Shown here: positions 7,020 through 16,508 of the stretch, piece after piece
Layout: each line of letters opens with the position of its first letter
How positions within the stretch are numbered: position 1 is the stretch's first letter
Source: an uncultured Burkholderiales bacterium
GTDB lineage: Bacteria > Pseudomonadota > Gammaproteobacteria > Burkholderiales > Burkholderiaceae_C
Reading direction: 5' to 3'
NCBI GenBank assembly: GCA_903949285.1
Contig: CAJAYT010000151.1
Span: forward strand, 1-32,116
Length of the DNA stretch: 32,116 bases
Program-made: the position numbers and the translations under genes
Notes under the pieces: model-generated
The model's input: the letters and a program-made list of their open reading frames with translations, nothing else
What the model was told of the DNA's origin: nothing
The model's database searches: none

Positions 7020-7529
7020 TTGAATAAGTTAATTTATAAAGTCTTTGCCGCCTTACTAACGGCCGCTTTTGTATCTAGCTTGGCTAGTGCACAAGAGCTC
7101 AAAGTTGGATACATCAACACTGACAAAGTATTTCGCGACTCCAACGCGGCAATTGCTGCCCAAAATAAACTTCAACAAGAGTTCTCAAAGCGGGAGAAAG
7201 ATCTTGTGGATATGGGAAACACATTAAAGTCTGATGCCGAAAAATTTGACCGTGATGCAATGACCATGTCTGAGGCGCAACGCGGTATCAAGCAGCGTCA
7301 ACTCATGGACCAAGACCGTGAGCTTCAGCGCAAGAGACAAGAATTTCAAGAAGACGTAAAAAACCGTAAGAATGAAGAGTTCAAGGTGGTTTTGGATAAA
7401 GCCAACAAGGTCATCAAGCAAATGGCTGAATCTGAAAAGTACGACGTCCTACTGCAGCAAGTTGCTTACATCAACCCTAAACTGGACGTGACCGATAAAG
7501 TCATTAAAGCCTTAAACGCGGCCAAATAA
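7020..7529 (+). CDS. OmpH/Skp-family periplasmic chaperone
   Basis: This is a periplasmic chaperone that holds unfolded outer-membrane proteins on their way to the BAM complex. From the TTG at 7020 it is 169 residues. A signal peptide (KLIYKVFAALLTAAFVSSLA, cleaved after ASA) is followed by the family's opening strand LKVGYINTDKVFRDS. A long charged coiled-coil region rich in K, E, Q, D and R (about residues 45-130) forms the tentacle arms, and VTDKVIKAL is at the end. The TTG at 7020 has AGGA at 7009-7012 with 7-nt spacing; the upstream TTG at 6996 lacks such a site and would add odd residues before the signal peptide. In most betaproteobacteria this gene lies in the bamA-skp-lpxD operon, but here it stands alone with its own promoter and terminator. 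Confidence 0.88.
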   Translation: MNKLIYKVFAALLTAAFVSSLASAQELKVGYINTDKVFRDSNAAIAAQNKLQQEFSKREKDLVDMGNTLKSDAEKFDRDAMTMSEAQRGIKQRQLMDQDRELQRKRQEFQEDVKNRKNEEFKVVLDKANKVIKQMAESEKYDVLLQQVAYINPKLDVTDKVIKALNAAK

Positions 7530-7551
7530 TATTTTTCTGATTCTCAACATT

Positions 7552-7575
7552 AAGAGCGCCTAAGGCGCTCTTTTT
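7552..7575 (+). terminator. rho-independent terminator after the Skp/OmpH gene
   Basis: A 9-bp perfect GC-rich stem, AAGAGCGCC (7552-7560) with GGCGCTCTT (7564-7572), has a TAA loop and a T tract to 7575. It lies 22 bp after the chaperone stop codon. Confidence 0.92.
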
Positions 7576-7708
7576 GTATTAGAGATGAGATTATCGGTAA
7601 AACTGATAAGGTCAGGTTTCCAAAATGGCATCTAATTTGCTCTACCTAGAGTATGACCGGGTTGCCATTTTTTTGCCGTTATCCGGGCACTCTAACGAGA
7701 GAACACCC

Positions 7709-8449
7709 ATGAAAACCGACCTTCAGCCTACTCCTGCATCAGCTATCCCGAAAGACCCGTCCCATCTGAACCTGAATAAGGGCGACGCTAGGGGCTACGG
7801 GGACTCCTTTGATGAAGCGACGCAGTCCTATTGGGATACGTTTTACGGAAAACAAAAAACACAATCCCCACCTTCACAATTTGCGGCCTTCATAGCCAGT
7901 GAATATAAAAATCATTCCCTGTTCATCGATATTGGATGCGGAAACGGGCGGGACACTCTCTTTTTCTCATACCTCGGACACGACGTAATAGGCATTGACA
8001 AGAGCTCTAGCGCGATCGATTTTTGTAACTCTCAGATGATTTCTTCAAATGAAAAGTTAAGTGCTTTCATGAGAGGAGACGTGAGCGAATTAGATCTGAA
8101 TCATCCCCTATTTAAGGCCATCACAACTCGGAAAAAGTTAATCTACTCACGTTTCTTTCTTCACGCGATACAAGAACAAAAAGAAGATGAACTGTTTGAA
8201 TTCATAACGCAGATTTGCCAGCACCCAGAGGACGTCATTGCCCTTGAATTCAGAACCAAGGAAGATGAGTACAACCCCAAAGAAGCCAAAGCCCATTTCA
8301 GACGGTTCATCTCACCCGCGGAGTTACAACTCAAACTTGAAACTCAATTCAAACTGCGTATCGACTACCAGGTACAGGGCTACGGATTGGCCAAATACGG
8401 CTCAGAGGACGCCCACGTTTGCAGGATGCTAGCGAGCTTCAAGCCCTAA
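7709..8449 (+). CDS. class I SAM-dependent methyltransferase
   Basis: From the ATG at 7709 this protein is 246 residues. The SAM-binding motif I is FIDIGCGNGRDTLFF, followed by the acidic end of strand beta-2 in GHDVIGIDKS and by MRGDVSEL, the usual order in Rossmann-fold methyltransferases. The GNGRD variant of motif I and the later YSRFFLHAI segment recall methyltransferases of surface-polysaccharide and phosphonate loci, but no such genes are nearby and the substrate is unknown. The ATG at 7625 would add 28 residues of atypical sequence; 7709 has a modest purine-rich site (GAGAGAA) upstream and is preferred. It lies downstream of a strong terminator, so it is probably transcribed on its own. 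It converges with the transglutaminase gene at 8672. Confidence 0.8.
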   Translation: MKTDLQPTPASAIPKDPSHLNLNKGDARGYGDSFDEATQSYWDTFYGKQKTQSPPSQFAAFIASEYKNHSLFIDIGCGNGRDTLFFSYLGHDVIGIDKSSSAIDFCNSQMISSNEKLSAFMRGDVSELDLNHPLFKAITTRKKLIYSRFFLHAIQEQKEDELFEFITQICQHPEDVIALEFRTKEDEYNPKEAKAHFRRFISPAELQLKLETQFKLRIDYQVQGYGLAKYGSEDAHVCRMLASFKP

Positions 8450-8671
8450 ATCCAACATAACAGGTCCAAAAAGAGAGTCTGTCTAGGCTTCTAGCCCATG
8501 CATTGATGCGGCAATGTATTGCCGTTGTTCGGCGTTTCTTTGCCGCTTGAAATTCCCCCATCAGCCATCAATCATCAATAATCAGCGCCTTCTAGGGGGC
8601 CAGGGCTAGGACCGTGGTCTACGGTTTGGTTATAACAACGCATTGTGGTTGAGTATGTCGGCCGGTAAACC

Positions 8672-9586
8672 TCAAAATGGTTCAACCGTTACCTCTACTT
8701 TGAGAGTGTGCTCCAAACTACCCTGGATCACCCCTCTGACAGGAGAGACGTCCGAGTAGTCTCGTCCCGTTGCAAGTGTTACGTAATCATTTCCAGGCGA
8801 ATAAAGGCCCATCTTGTTATTGGTTGGGTCAAAATCAAACCACACACCTTGCATGGTCTCAAGATCTGTTGGGCAATAAATCGATACCCAGGCGTGAGAG
8901 GCGTCCCCTCCAATCAAGCGCGCTTGGCCCGGAGGCGGCAGCGTCAGTAAATAGCCACTGACATAACGCGCCGCAAGACCCATTGATCTGCAACATCCCA
9001 GCATCACATGCGCGAAGTCTTGACATACTCCTTTTTTTTGCGCCAACGCTTTTAAGACCGGCGTGTTGACATCGGTACTCTTCGACTCGTAGATGAACTC
9101 ATGATGAATTCGCTCCATTAAATTTCTAACGGCGCCCAGGAGTGTGCTTTGAGAGTTAAAACTGATAGCAGCGTAGTCCTTTAAATCGCTGTGAATGGGG
9201 ACCATGGGCGAGGCAAATAAGTACTGCACTGCCTCGCTCCATTTTGCCTCAGCTCTGTACTCCAAATGAGCCTGAACTTGCCCCCACTCGATAGGCCAGT
9301 CCATTGTTAAGGTATCTTGATTTATAGCGGGCACATTGGTCACAATTTGACTCATCGCAACAATATCAAGAAATTCGTGCGCGCTATTCATTGCAACGTA
9401 GGTACTGATGTTGCCAAAAATATCAACCGAGGATCTACGCTCTCCAGGATAAGGCTCAATGTTCAGGGAGTGCGCGATCACCTCTTGATGGATCATATTA
9501 GGAGGGGTGAGGTGCAAAATATGATGTGCAGTCGCGACTGCGGGGTCGTAATCGTAGCGGGTTCGGTGCGTGATGTTTAACAACAT
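8672..9586 (-). CDS. transglutaminase-like cysteine protein (Transglut_N + Transglut_core)
   Basis: This is a cytoplasmic transglutaminase-fold protein of 304 residues from the ATG at 9586. The N-terminal beta domain begins LLNITHRTRYDYD, the usual opening of bacterial transglutaminase-family proteins in alpha-E clusters. The catalytic triad is visible as Cys188 in KGVCQDFAHVM, His231 in GGDASHAW and Asp253 in FDFDPTN. No signal peptide is present. A GTG at 9610 would overlap the preceding ATP-grasp/alpha-E gene by 8 bp and is the alternative start; neither has a strong Shine-Dalgarno. It is the last gene of a three-gene minus-strand operon. Family knowledge suggests peptidase or amide-transfer chemistry on a peptide-like product made by the ATP-grasp partner; the actual substrate is unknown. 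Confidence 0.88.
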   Translation of the reverse strand: MLLNITHRTRYDYDPAVATAHHILHLTPPNMIHQEVIAHSLNIEPYPGERRSSVDIFGNISTYVAMNSAHEFLDIVAMSQIVTNVPAINQDTLTMDWPIEWGQVQAHLEYRAEAKWSEAVQYLFASPMVPIHSDLKDYAAISFNSQSTLLGAVRNLMERIHHEFIYESKSTDVNTPVLKALAQKKGVCQDFAHVMLGCCRSMGLAARYVSGYLLTLPPPGQARLIGGDASHAWVSIYCPTDLETMQGVWFDFDPTNNKMGLYSPGNDYVTLATGRDYSDVSPVRGVIQGSLEHTLKVEVTVEPF

Positions 9587-9602
9587 GGATTTAACGAGTG
9601 TT

Positions 9603-12347
9603 TCAAGCACTCAAGCTTTGTTCAGACTCAAGAGTATGAGTAAAGTATTTTTCAGTGATCGCATCATTCAAAGTCCAAGTTGCAACCTTGAAGGCTTCAA
9701 CCATTTTCTTCAAATTAGTGAACTCACCATTTGCGTCTAATTGACACAACTTCTCTAAAGACCAATCCGCTTGATTGGGAACAATAGAGGCCATAGCGGT
9801 TAACTCATCGGGCGCGCTACCGGCAAGCTTGGAGAGCCTACCTTTAAGCGCATTAGATACCCATTCAACTGACCTTGGATTGTCCGCATCTTTGATCAAA
9901 AGCATCAAAAGCGGTCCCAGACCTCTAAGCTCTTGGAACTGCGCTTGATATGTGATGGTGCTGTCAAAAATCGTAAGCAGTGCGTTAAAGCCCGAAGTAT
10001 CTTTATCCAAATGATTCAGCGTTTGACACTCAACAGCCATCTCAAGCGCAGTGGTTAAAAATCCAAGACGCTCCAAGTGACGTCCACAAGAGAGGAGCCT
10101 CCAACCATCATCGCGGGTCATCCGGTCGCTTTGAGAGCCAGTGATAGCGGCAAGTGAGGCAATGGTTTTATCAAGGGCTCCTAAGGCGTATAGCGAAGAC
10201 CCCTCGGGTAACTTGTCCCACGATTTAGCGCTTTGCGTAAAATCGCGGCGAGTATTGATAATCAAATTCCAACTCTCCTGAGAGAGCCTGTCTCTGACAG
10301 CGTAACTCGCCTGCTCAAGAGCTGACAGATTAAAACCAACACTGTTGACTCCCTCTCGCTTGTCTAAACTATCAATGAGAGTGCGCTCAAAGAGGTTTTT
10401 AATATTTAAGAGTTTGGGACCAGCAGTCTTGGCTTCTTCAAGGATAGGAATAGACCTCTCCCCTTCCTTTTTCTCGGGGGTGGGGACCTCCTCTGGGATC
10501 AACCGAAAATCTTTGGCCATCTTCTCTAGCCACAAGAGCAGTGAGGTGGAGGGACGCTCATCCGCCCTGAGGGACTGCAAACAAAGTCGAGCAAGTCGAA
10601 CGGTATTCTCTGAGCGTTCGGTATACCGGCCCAGCCAATACAAGTTCTCTGCAGCGCGGCTGGTGACCAGGCGCTTCCTAGACTCCAGCACACTCAAATC
10701 AAAGTGCCGATTCAGCATCGTGCTGGTATCGCGCTGCTGGGTGGCTTGCACCCAAACATCCGCACTACTTCCGCCCCTTTGGATTGAGGATATCTGCTCC
10801 CCAGGAGGCGAGATACGCGCCATACCACCAGGCAGGATGCGCCAAGAGTCAACGCCGTCGGAGACAGCAAAAACACGCAGCATCATTGAGCGCGGAATGA
10901 TTCCCGCAGGCATCGTCTCACTCGCATCCATCCACGTCGGCATCTGTGATAGTGGGAGGTAGGACTGAAGTGTGTACTTGTGGGGATTTTGCTCGATGGT
11001 CTTGATCCAACCTTGGATCTGCTCATCACTGAGGGTTTGGCAAAGCACAGCCTCAAAGTCCTCTTCAGCAATGCTGCTGTGAGCGCCCCCCGTTCCACGC
11101 AGGCGACCCGGATAGGTGGGCTTGATCACACTTTGCTTTAAGTAAGCCTTGGCCTCATTAAACGCGGCCCTCTCCCCGCACCACCAAGTCGCAAGGGCTG
11201 GGAGCTCCAAAGTCTCACCCGTAAATGCTTTACTGATGCCTGGCATAAATCCAAGCAACGCCGGGGACTCTAAAAAGCCAGAGCCGGGTGCGTTTGCAAC
11301 CAGCACATTTCCAGCTCGTACGGCTTGTAGGAGTCCGGGAACGCCCAACATGGAATCCGCTCTGAGCTCAAGGGGATCTAAGAACTCATCGTCCAAGCGC
11401 TTTAAGATACCGTGCACTGGCTCCAGGCCCCTTAAGGTTTTAAGATACAGCTTGCTGTCACGCACAGTTAAATCTCCGCCCTCAACCAAGGCTAAACCCA
11501 AGTAACGGGCCAAGTAGGCGTGCTCAAAATAAGTTTCACTGTAGGGCCCAGGTGTCAGCAGAACGATATGAGCATCCTTGCCCCCAGGACTTGCAAGCTT
11601 GAGACTCTCAATTAAAGTCCTGTAACTCCCAGCCAAACGCTGGATACCCATGGCATCAAAGGCGTCAGGGAACTGTCTGGAGACCAATATTCGGTTCTCC
11701 AGCAAATACCCCAGTCCAGAGGGCGCCTGCGTTCGCTGAGCAACCAGCCACCACTGACCATCGGGTCCGTGCGCCAGATCAAAGGCGGCGATATGCAGGT
11801 GTCGTCCACCTGAGGGCATTACATGGTGCAAAGGTCTCAAATAACCGGTGTGGCCTTGCACCAGCGCTGCTGGCATTAAAGCCTCCTTTAAGAGTCTTTG
11901 CTCGCCGTATACGTCAACCATCATTTGTTCCAGTAAGCGTACACGTTGCAATACGCCGCGCTCTATTTTTGCCCAGTCATTGGTACTGATGATGAGCGGG
12001 AACACATCCACGGACCAAGGCCTGATGGGAGAGTTACGGTCTGCATAGACGTTGTAGGTAACCCCGTTCTCCCTGATCTGTCTGGATAACTCGCTGTTTC
12101 TGCGACTCAGATCCGAGAGTCCATGAGGACCTAAGTATTCTAAAAAGTTGAGCCAATCGGAACTCAAATTCTCTGGCGCTAAATGGGTGGGGGTACTCCC
12201 TTTTTTAGCCTCTTCGCTCTGACTCTCAGGCGAAGCGTATTGGCGAAGCTCATCCAAATGCCCAACCGCTGAGGGGTTGAGCAATGGTCGGATACCCTCG
12301 ATCATCTCGGGGGTAAGGGTGAGGGGTTTGGGGGCTGTATTAGTCAA
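9603..12347 (-). CDS. circularly permuted type 2 ATP-grasp / alpha-E fusion protein
   Basis: This 914-residue two-domain protein has a circularly permuted ATP-grasp (DUF404/DUF407-type) in roughly residues 60-545. Hallmarks include LTPGPYSETYFEHAYLARYL, LVEGGDLTVRD, the RRxDDEFLDPLELRADS-like segment (here KRLDDEFLDPLELRADS) and a late PGGMARI. From about residue 560 comes the all-helical alpha-E domain, opening SRAAENLYWLGRYTERSENT. Such ATP-grasp proteins are predicted amidoligases, and alpha-E is their usual partner; published comparative genomics links them with transglutaminases in a proposed peptide-synthesis or peptide-tagging system, not yet biochemically solved. The start is TTG at 12347, 15 bp after the upstream gene's stop; an ATG at residue 15 is possible. 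The plus-strand arm encodes the same two domains as separate genes. Confidence 0.9.
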   Translation of the reverse strand: MTNTAPKPLTLTPEMIEGIRPLLNPSAVGHLDELRQYASPESQSEEAKKGSTPTHLAPENLSSDWLNFLEYLGPHGLSDLSRRNSELSRQIRENGVTYNVYADRNSPIRPWSVDVFPLIISTNDWAKIERGVLQRVRLLEQMMVDVYGEQRLLKEALMPAALVQGHTGYLRPLHHVMPSGGRHLHIAAFDLAHGPDGQWWLVAQRTQAPSGLGYLLENRILVSRQFPDAFDAMGIQRLAGSYRTLIESLKLASPGGKDAHIVLLTPGPYSETYFEHAYLARYLGLALVEGGDLTVRDSKLYLKTLRGLEPVHGILKRLDDEFLDPLELRADSMLGVPGLLQAVRAGNVLVANAPGSGFLESPALLGFMPGISKAFTGETLELPALATWWCGERAAFNEAKAYLKQSVIKPTYPGRLRGTGGAHSSIAEEDFEAVLCQTLSDEQIQGWIKTIEQNPHKYTLQSYLPLSQMPTWMDASETMPAGIIPRSMMLRVFAVSDGVDSWRILPGGMARISPPGEQISSIQRGGSSADVWVQATQQRDTSTMLNRHFDLSVLESRKRLVTSRAAENLYWLGRYTERSENTVRLARLCLQSLRADERPSTSLLLWLEKMAKDFRLIPEEVPTPEKKEGERSIPILEEAKTAGPKLLNIKNLFERTLIDSLDKREGVNSVGFNLSALEQASYAVRDRLSQESWNLIINTRRDFTQSAKSWDKLPEGSSLYALGALDKTIASLAAITGSQSDRMTRDDGWRLLSCGRHLERLGFLTTALEMAVECQTLNHLDKDTSGFNALLTIFDSTITYQAQFQELRGLGPLLMLLIKDADNPRSVEWVSNALKGRLSKLAGSAPDELTAMASIVPNQADWSLEKLCQLDANGEFTNLKKMVEAFKVATWTLNDAITEKYFTHTLESEQSLSA

Positions 12348-12362
12348 AGTGTCGCAATTGTC

Positions 12363-15300
12363 TCACCGACGCAGGTCAAGGGTAAAAGGGAACTCCCTAG
12401 AACCTGCTAGCTCGAAATTGGACTTTGCAGCCTGGATGGTTCCGGGAGTTGCATTGTGGGTCGTAAACCTTGAAAGCCGCCTGCTCTCGGCTGTATAGGC
12501 GTTAACAGGAAAGGCCTCGTAGTTTCTACCCCCTGGATGCGCCACATGGTACGCACACCCACCCATCGAGCGCTGCATCCAAGTATCCACAATATCAAAC
12601 ACAAGTGGGGCGTGCGATCCGATGCTTGGATGCAACGCTGAAGGGGGTGACCAGGCTTTGTAACGAACACCCGCAACATAAGTCCCAACAGTGCCCGTTG
12701 GCTGCAAAGGTAGGGCCTGACCGTTAACGGTAACCGCGTAGCGACTTGGGTTAAACCCAGTGACTGAGACCTCAATGCGCTCAAGGGAGGAGTCCACATA
12801 ACGCACAGTACCCCCCGATGAGCCCTCCTCGCCCATGACATGCCAGGGCTCTAACGCGCTTCTCAGGTGCATTTGAACACCGTGTAAATCTCTTTGCCCG
12901 ATCAAAGGGAACCTGAACTCGAAGTGGGGATCAAACCATTGGCTCTCAAATTTGAATCCTGACAAATTCATCTCTTCAATAACGTCTGCAAAGTCCATGC
13001 GCACGAAGGTTGGCAGTAAGAACCTGTCGTGCAGCTCGGTACCCCAACGGGTTAATGGAGCGTTGAAAGGTTTATCCCAAAAACGTGCAATCAAAGCTCT
13101 TAGTAAAAGCTGTTGAACAACGCTCATACGAGCGTGAGGGGGCATCTCAAATGCACGCAACTCCAGCAAGCCAAGTCGACCCGTAGAGGAGTCTGGAGAA
13201 TACATTTTGTCAATACAAAACTCAGAGCGATGGGTATTGCCCGTTGCATCGATCAAAATATTTCTAAGCGTTCTGTCTAACAACCAAGGCGGCATTTTGT
13301 CGCCGTGAACTTCCCGGTTTCGGTAAATCTCTTTGATCGCGATCTCAAGCTCATACAACTGATCGTTTCTTGCCTCATCTAACCTTGGCGCCTGACTAGA
13401 GGGACCAATGAACATGCCGCTAAACAAATAACTCAGGCTTGGGTGGTTGTGCCAGTAAACCAAGAGTGAAGCGAGCAACTCGGGGCGTCTTAAGAAGGGG
13501 CTATCCGCGGGTGTTGCCCCGCCCAGTACAAAGTGGTTACCACCACCGGTTCCAGTGTGCCGACCGTCGAGCATGAATTTTTCTGCACTCAGTCTCGTCT
13601 CAAACGCAGCGTTGTATAAAAACTCGGTGTGAGCAACCAAGTCTTTCCAGTTATGCGCCGGATGAATATTGACCTCAATGACACCAGGGTCAGGCGTTAC
13701 CTGAAGCAACTTGAGCCTTGGATCCCTGGGCGGTGGATAGCCCTCAATCACCACGGGCAAGTCCAAGTCCACAGCGGTTTGCTCGACCGCCTTCAGTAAG
13801 TTTAAATAATCCTCTAGCAAACTGACAGGAGGCATAAAAACATACAAAACGCGTTGTGCGGGCTTATTACTTTTCTTATCCTTCTCGAGTTGCTCTTTAA
13901 CTGCCTTGGGCCCATTAGAGCGCTGGGGATCGCGAACCTCAACGCAAAGTGCCGAACGAACAACCCAAGATGCAGATTCAAAGCGGTCTGGGATTTGTGT
14001 CGTGTCAACGGGTATTGAAGTCACACTCGCGCTGGATTTTTGTGAATGAGCAGCGGATAAGTTTGCCTTTTGCAGCTTGAGTGGTGAGGAGGATGGGAGC
14101 GTATTCCTGGGTGCAAATGGATCTTGCTCAATCATGTAGGGGTACTCAGACTCCTTGACCCACGGCAATGAATCTAGAGGGAGTCGGTACCCCATGGGTG
14201 AGTCTCCAGGGATGAGGTACAAGCGCTCATCCCTTGTGTACCAAGGGCCCGTGATCCATTCTGTGCTTGCTCCGCTTGCACGGTTAACGAGTGAAGCGTC
14301 ATCGACTTGCACCGGCAGCACATAACCCACTACATGGTCTAGCTTTTGATCAAAAACCCGCCTGATCCGCTCGCGCTCCATCTCATCATCAAGCCGCGTA
14401 TCAAAGGGATCCACATTAACGGGGAGTCTGCGCTCACGCCATAAATAGTAGAAGGTATCCTCATAGCCGGGCTGAACGAAATCAGAGGTAATCCCAAGAT
14501 TATGGGTTAACCGCTTTATAAATCGCTCAGCATCCTCAGATGTTCTGTGCTGGGGGACACGCTCATCGGCCAACAAATGGGGATGACCCCAAATAGTTTG
14601 ACCGTCCGTGCGCCAGTAAATACTGAGCGCCCAGCGCGGGAGTTGCTCACCCGGGTACCACTTGCCTTGCCCTAGGTGTAAGAAACCACCATCTCCGTAC
14701 TCCGCTCTTAACTTGTGTAGTAATTCGGTTGCAAATTGTCTTTTGGTTGGACCCAACGCATCTGTATTCCACTCGGCTGCATCGCGGTCGTTGATGCAAA
14801 CAAAGGTGGGTTCGCCGCCCATGGTGAGGCGCACATCACCGCGGACGAGTTGCGCATCGACTTTTTCGCCCAACTTATAAATTTTGTCCCACTGCTCCTC
14901 TGTATAAGGCTTTGTAACGCGCGGGGATTCATAGATACGGGTCACACTCATTTCGTGGCTGAACTCAACCTCAGCATCATCGACCATACCCGAAATAGGC
15001 GCAGCGCTTGAGGGCATAGGCGTACAGGCCAATGGAATATGTCCCTCACCCGCTAACAGTCCTGAAGTTGGATCCAGACCAATCCAGCCTGCACCGGGCA
15101 AGAAGACCTCACACCAAGCGTGTAAATCGGTGAAATCAACCTGGGTTCCGCTAGGCCCATCAATCGCTTTCACATCAGGGGTGAGTTGAATCAAATAACC
15201 CGATACAAACCGCGCCGCAAGTCCGCAGTGGCGTAGCACATTCACAAGCAACCAGGCCGAGTCCCGACATGAGCCAGAGCCCAAACCTAGAGTTTCCTCA

Positions 15301-15806
15301 GGCGTTTGAACTCCCGGCTCCATACGGATCAGGTAGCGAATATCTTGACTTAACTTTTGATTAACTCGAACTAAAAAATCTGATGTGTTGCAAGTTGTCC
15401 GGTCAACGTGAGCAAGGTAATTTTTTAAATGCGGTGTTAACGTTCCTTTGACTCTATAGGGCGCCAGCTCTTTTTTCAACTCGGGGGAGTACTTAAAGGG
15501 ATACTGCTCTGCACTGGGTTCCAAAAAGAAATCAAATGGGTTGTAAACAGACATCTCCACGATCAGGTCTATGGTGACACTGAAGTGGCGAGTTGGTTTG
15601 GGGAAAACGAGGCGAGCCAGATAGTTACTAAACGGATCTTGCTGCCAATTCAAGAAATGTCCCTCTGGTTCGACCTTAATGGAATAAGACAGTACGTTGC
15701 TTTTACAGTGAGGTGCAGGTCGAAGGCGAACAACTTGGGGGCCAAGCTCAACCAATCGGTCGTAGTTATAACTGGTAACGTGGTGGAGTGCGGCGTGTAT
15801 AGACAT
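12363..15806 (-). CDS. large transglutaminase family protein with DUF2126 C-terminal region
   Basis: This 1147-residue protein is full length for its family. Residues 1-90 form the transglutaminase N-terminal domain (HAALHHVTSYNYDRLVELGP), and about 150-250 the catalytic core with Cys180 in GSGSCRDSAW, His229 in DLHAWCEV and Asp245 in GLDPTSG. Residues of about 290-1130 form the DUF2126 region, with conserved LTMGGEPTFVCINDRDAAEWN and TGTGGGNHFVLGGATPADSP segments resembling those of glutamine-synthetase-like or amidoligase folds. No signal peptide is seen, so it is cytoplasmic. It is the first gene of the minus-strand operon (this gene, the ATP-grasp/alpha-E fusion, the small transglutaminase). 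The ATG at 15806 lacks an obvious Shine-Dalgarno. Role by family: modification or cleavage of a peptide product; the substrate is unknown. Confidence 0.9.
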   Translation of the reverse strand: MSIHAALHHVTSYNYDRLVELGPQVVRLRPAPHCKSNVLSYSIKVEPEGHFLNWQQDPFSNYLARLVFPKPTRHFSVTIDLIVEMSVYNPFDFFLEPSAEQYPFKYSPELKKELAPYRVKGTLTPHLKNYLAHVDRTTCNTSDFLVRVNQKLSQDIRYLIRMEPGVQTPEETLGLGSGSCRDSAWLLVNVLRHCGLAARFVSGYLIQLTPDVKAIDGPSGTQVDFTDLHAWCEVFLPGAGWIGLDPTSGLLAGEGHIPLACTPMPSSAAPISGMVDDAEVEFSHEMSVTRIYESPRVTKPYTEEQWDKIYKLGEKVDAQLVRGDVRLTMGGEPTFVCINDRDAAEWNTDALGPTKRQFATELLHKLRAEYGDGGFLHLGQGKWYPGEQLPRWALSIYWRTDGQTIWGHPHLLADERVPQHRTSEDAERFIKRLTHNLGITSDFVQPGYEDTFYYLWRERRLPVNVDPFDTRLDDEMERERIRRVFDQKLDHVVGYVLPVQVDDASLVNRASGASTEWITGPWYTRDERLYLIPGDSPMGYRLPLDSLPWVKESEYPYMIEQDPFAPRNTLPSSSPLKLQKANLSAAHSQKSSASVTSIPVDTTQIPDRFESASWVVRSALCVEVRDPQRSNGPKAVKEQLEKDKKSNKPAQRVLYVFMPPVSLLEDYLNLLKAVEQTAVDLDLPVVIEGYPPPRDPRLKLLQVTPDPGVIEVNIHPAHNWKDLVAHTEFLYNAAFETRLSAEKFMLDGRHTGTGGGNHFVLGGATPADSPFLRRPELLASLLVYWHNHPSLSYLFSGMFIGPSSQAPRLDEARNDQLYELEIAIKEIYRNREVHGDKMPPWLLDRTLRNILIDATGNTHRSEFCIDKMYSPDSSTGRLGLLELRAFEMPPHARMSVVQQLLLRALIARFWDKPFNAPLTRWGTELHDRFLLPTFVRMDFADVIEEMNLSGFKFESQWFDPHFEFRFPLIGQRDLHGVQMHLRSALEPWHVMGEEGSSGGTVRYVDSSLERIEVSVTGFNPSRYAVTVNGQALPLQPTGTVGTYVAGVRYKAWSPPSALHPSIGSHAPLVFDIVDTWMQRSMGGCAYHVAHPGGRNYEAFPVNAYTAESRRLSRFTTHNATPGTIQAAKSNFELAGSREFPFTLDLRR

Positions 15807-15933
15807 AAATGAAGGTCAAGCAAATCTTAAGCCAAAAGTACTTTTTAGCTATTTCCTCTGATTCTAAGGGCCGTTCCACTAAAGTTATTGTGCATTGGTG
15901 CCGAAACAAAGAGTCAAGCAACCTACAAATGAG

Positions 15934-16383
15934 ATGAGACACCTTAATCAATCCGTCCTCCTAGCCTCCTTCACCGTACTTATCAAGGTGGTGATCGGAG
16001 TTGGTGCATCTTTGGCCTTAACCAGCGCCCAAGCAGATTGGACTGAGCTGGACAAAAATGAGGACGCAGCCTATTTTTGGGATAAAGACTCTGTTAAAGC
16101 CATCCACGTGACCCGCTACGCTTGGACTTTGACGGATCTTCCAAAGTCGACCAAAGGCCCAACAGGAGACGATTACCAGTCCTTGCTGACGCGTTGGAGA
16201 GTTCACTGCAAGACCGATATGTTCATCAAAATCTCCGAGAGCTATTACGATAAACCCCAAGGCAAAGGCAAGGAAGTAGCATCATTTGACGACCCCGAGT
16301 GGAGGATAGGTGAGCGCCCGATTCGCCCAGGAACTTATGTGGCCATCCTCAAGAAAGAACTTTGTAGCAACCCAGGCTCCTAA
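15934..16383 (+). CDS. secreted surface-adhesin-E-like protein
   Basis: From the ATG at 15934 this is a 149-residue exported protein. A long hydrophobic signal segment ends in LTSAQA before DWTELD. The mature part (DWTELDKNEDAAYFWDKDSV, then RYAWTLTDLPKS, RWRVHCKTD and a C-terminal Cys in KELCSNPGS) matches the small periplasmic or surface-associated adhesin-E-like proteins common in betaproteobacteria. The two Cys (HCK and ELC) could form a disulfide. A TTG at 15895 would give 13 extra residues and is unlikely. The gene sits alone between the diverging arms of the ATP-grasp/alpha-E locus and ends in its own terminator, so it may be a bystander. Function is unknown beyond family resemblance. 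Confidence 0.65.
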   Translation: MRHLNQSVLLASFTVLIKVVIGVGASLALTSAQADWTELDKNEDAAYFWDKDSVKAIHVTRYAWTLTDLPKSTKGPTGDDYQSLLTRWRVHCKTDMFIKISESYYDKPQGKGKEVASFDDPEWRIGERPIRPGTYVAILKKELCSNPGS

Positions 16384-16485
16384 GATGTCTAGGCTAAAGA
16401 CTTTTTAAACACACAGGCCCATTGATGCCCTCTACTCCTACCCCACCTATATCTATAACCTTACCCCTACTCTCTTGGCCCAAAC

Positions 16486-16508
16486 AAAGCACCTTACAGG
16501 TGCTTTTT
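16486..16508 (+). terminator. rho-independent terminator
   Basis: AAAGCACCT (16486-16494) pairs with AGGTGCTTT (16498-16506) around a TAC loop, followed by T residues to 16508. It lies about 100 bp after the adhesin-E-like gene and separates it from the downstream ATP-grasp/alpha-E operon. Confidence 0.85.

Noticed and set aside
8504..8525. Palindrome CGGCAAT-GT-ATTGCCG after the methyltransferase gene as a terminator
   Set aside because: The loop of 2 nt is too small and there is no T tract on either strand; it may be a chance palindrome or repeat.
10345..10962. 205-codon plus-strand open frame opposite the ATP-grasp/alpha-E gene
   Set aside because: It is a shadow of the minus-strand coding sequence, Ser/Arg-rich with no recognisable motif.
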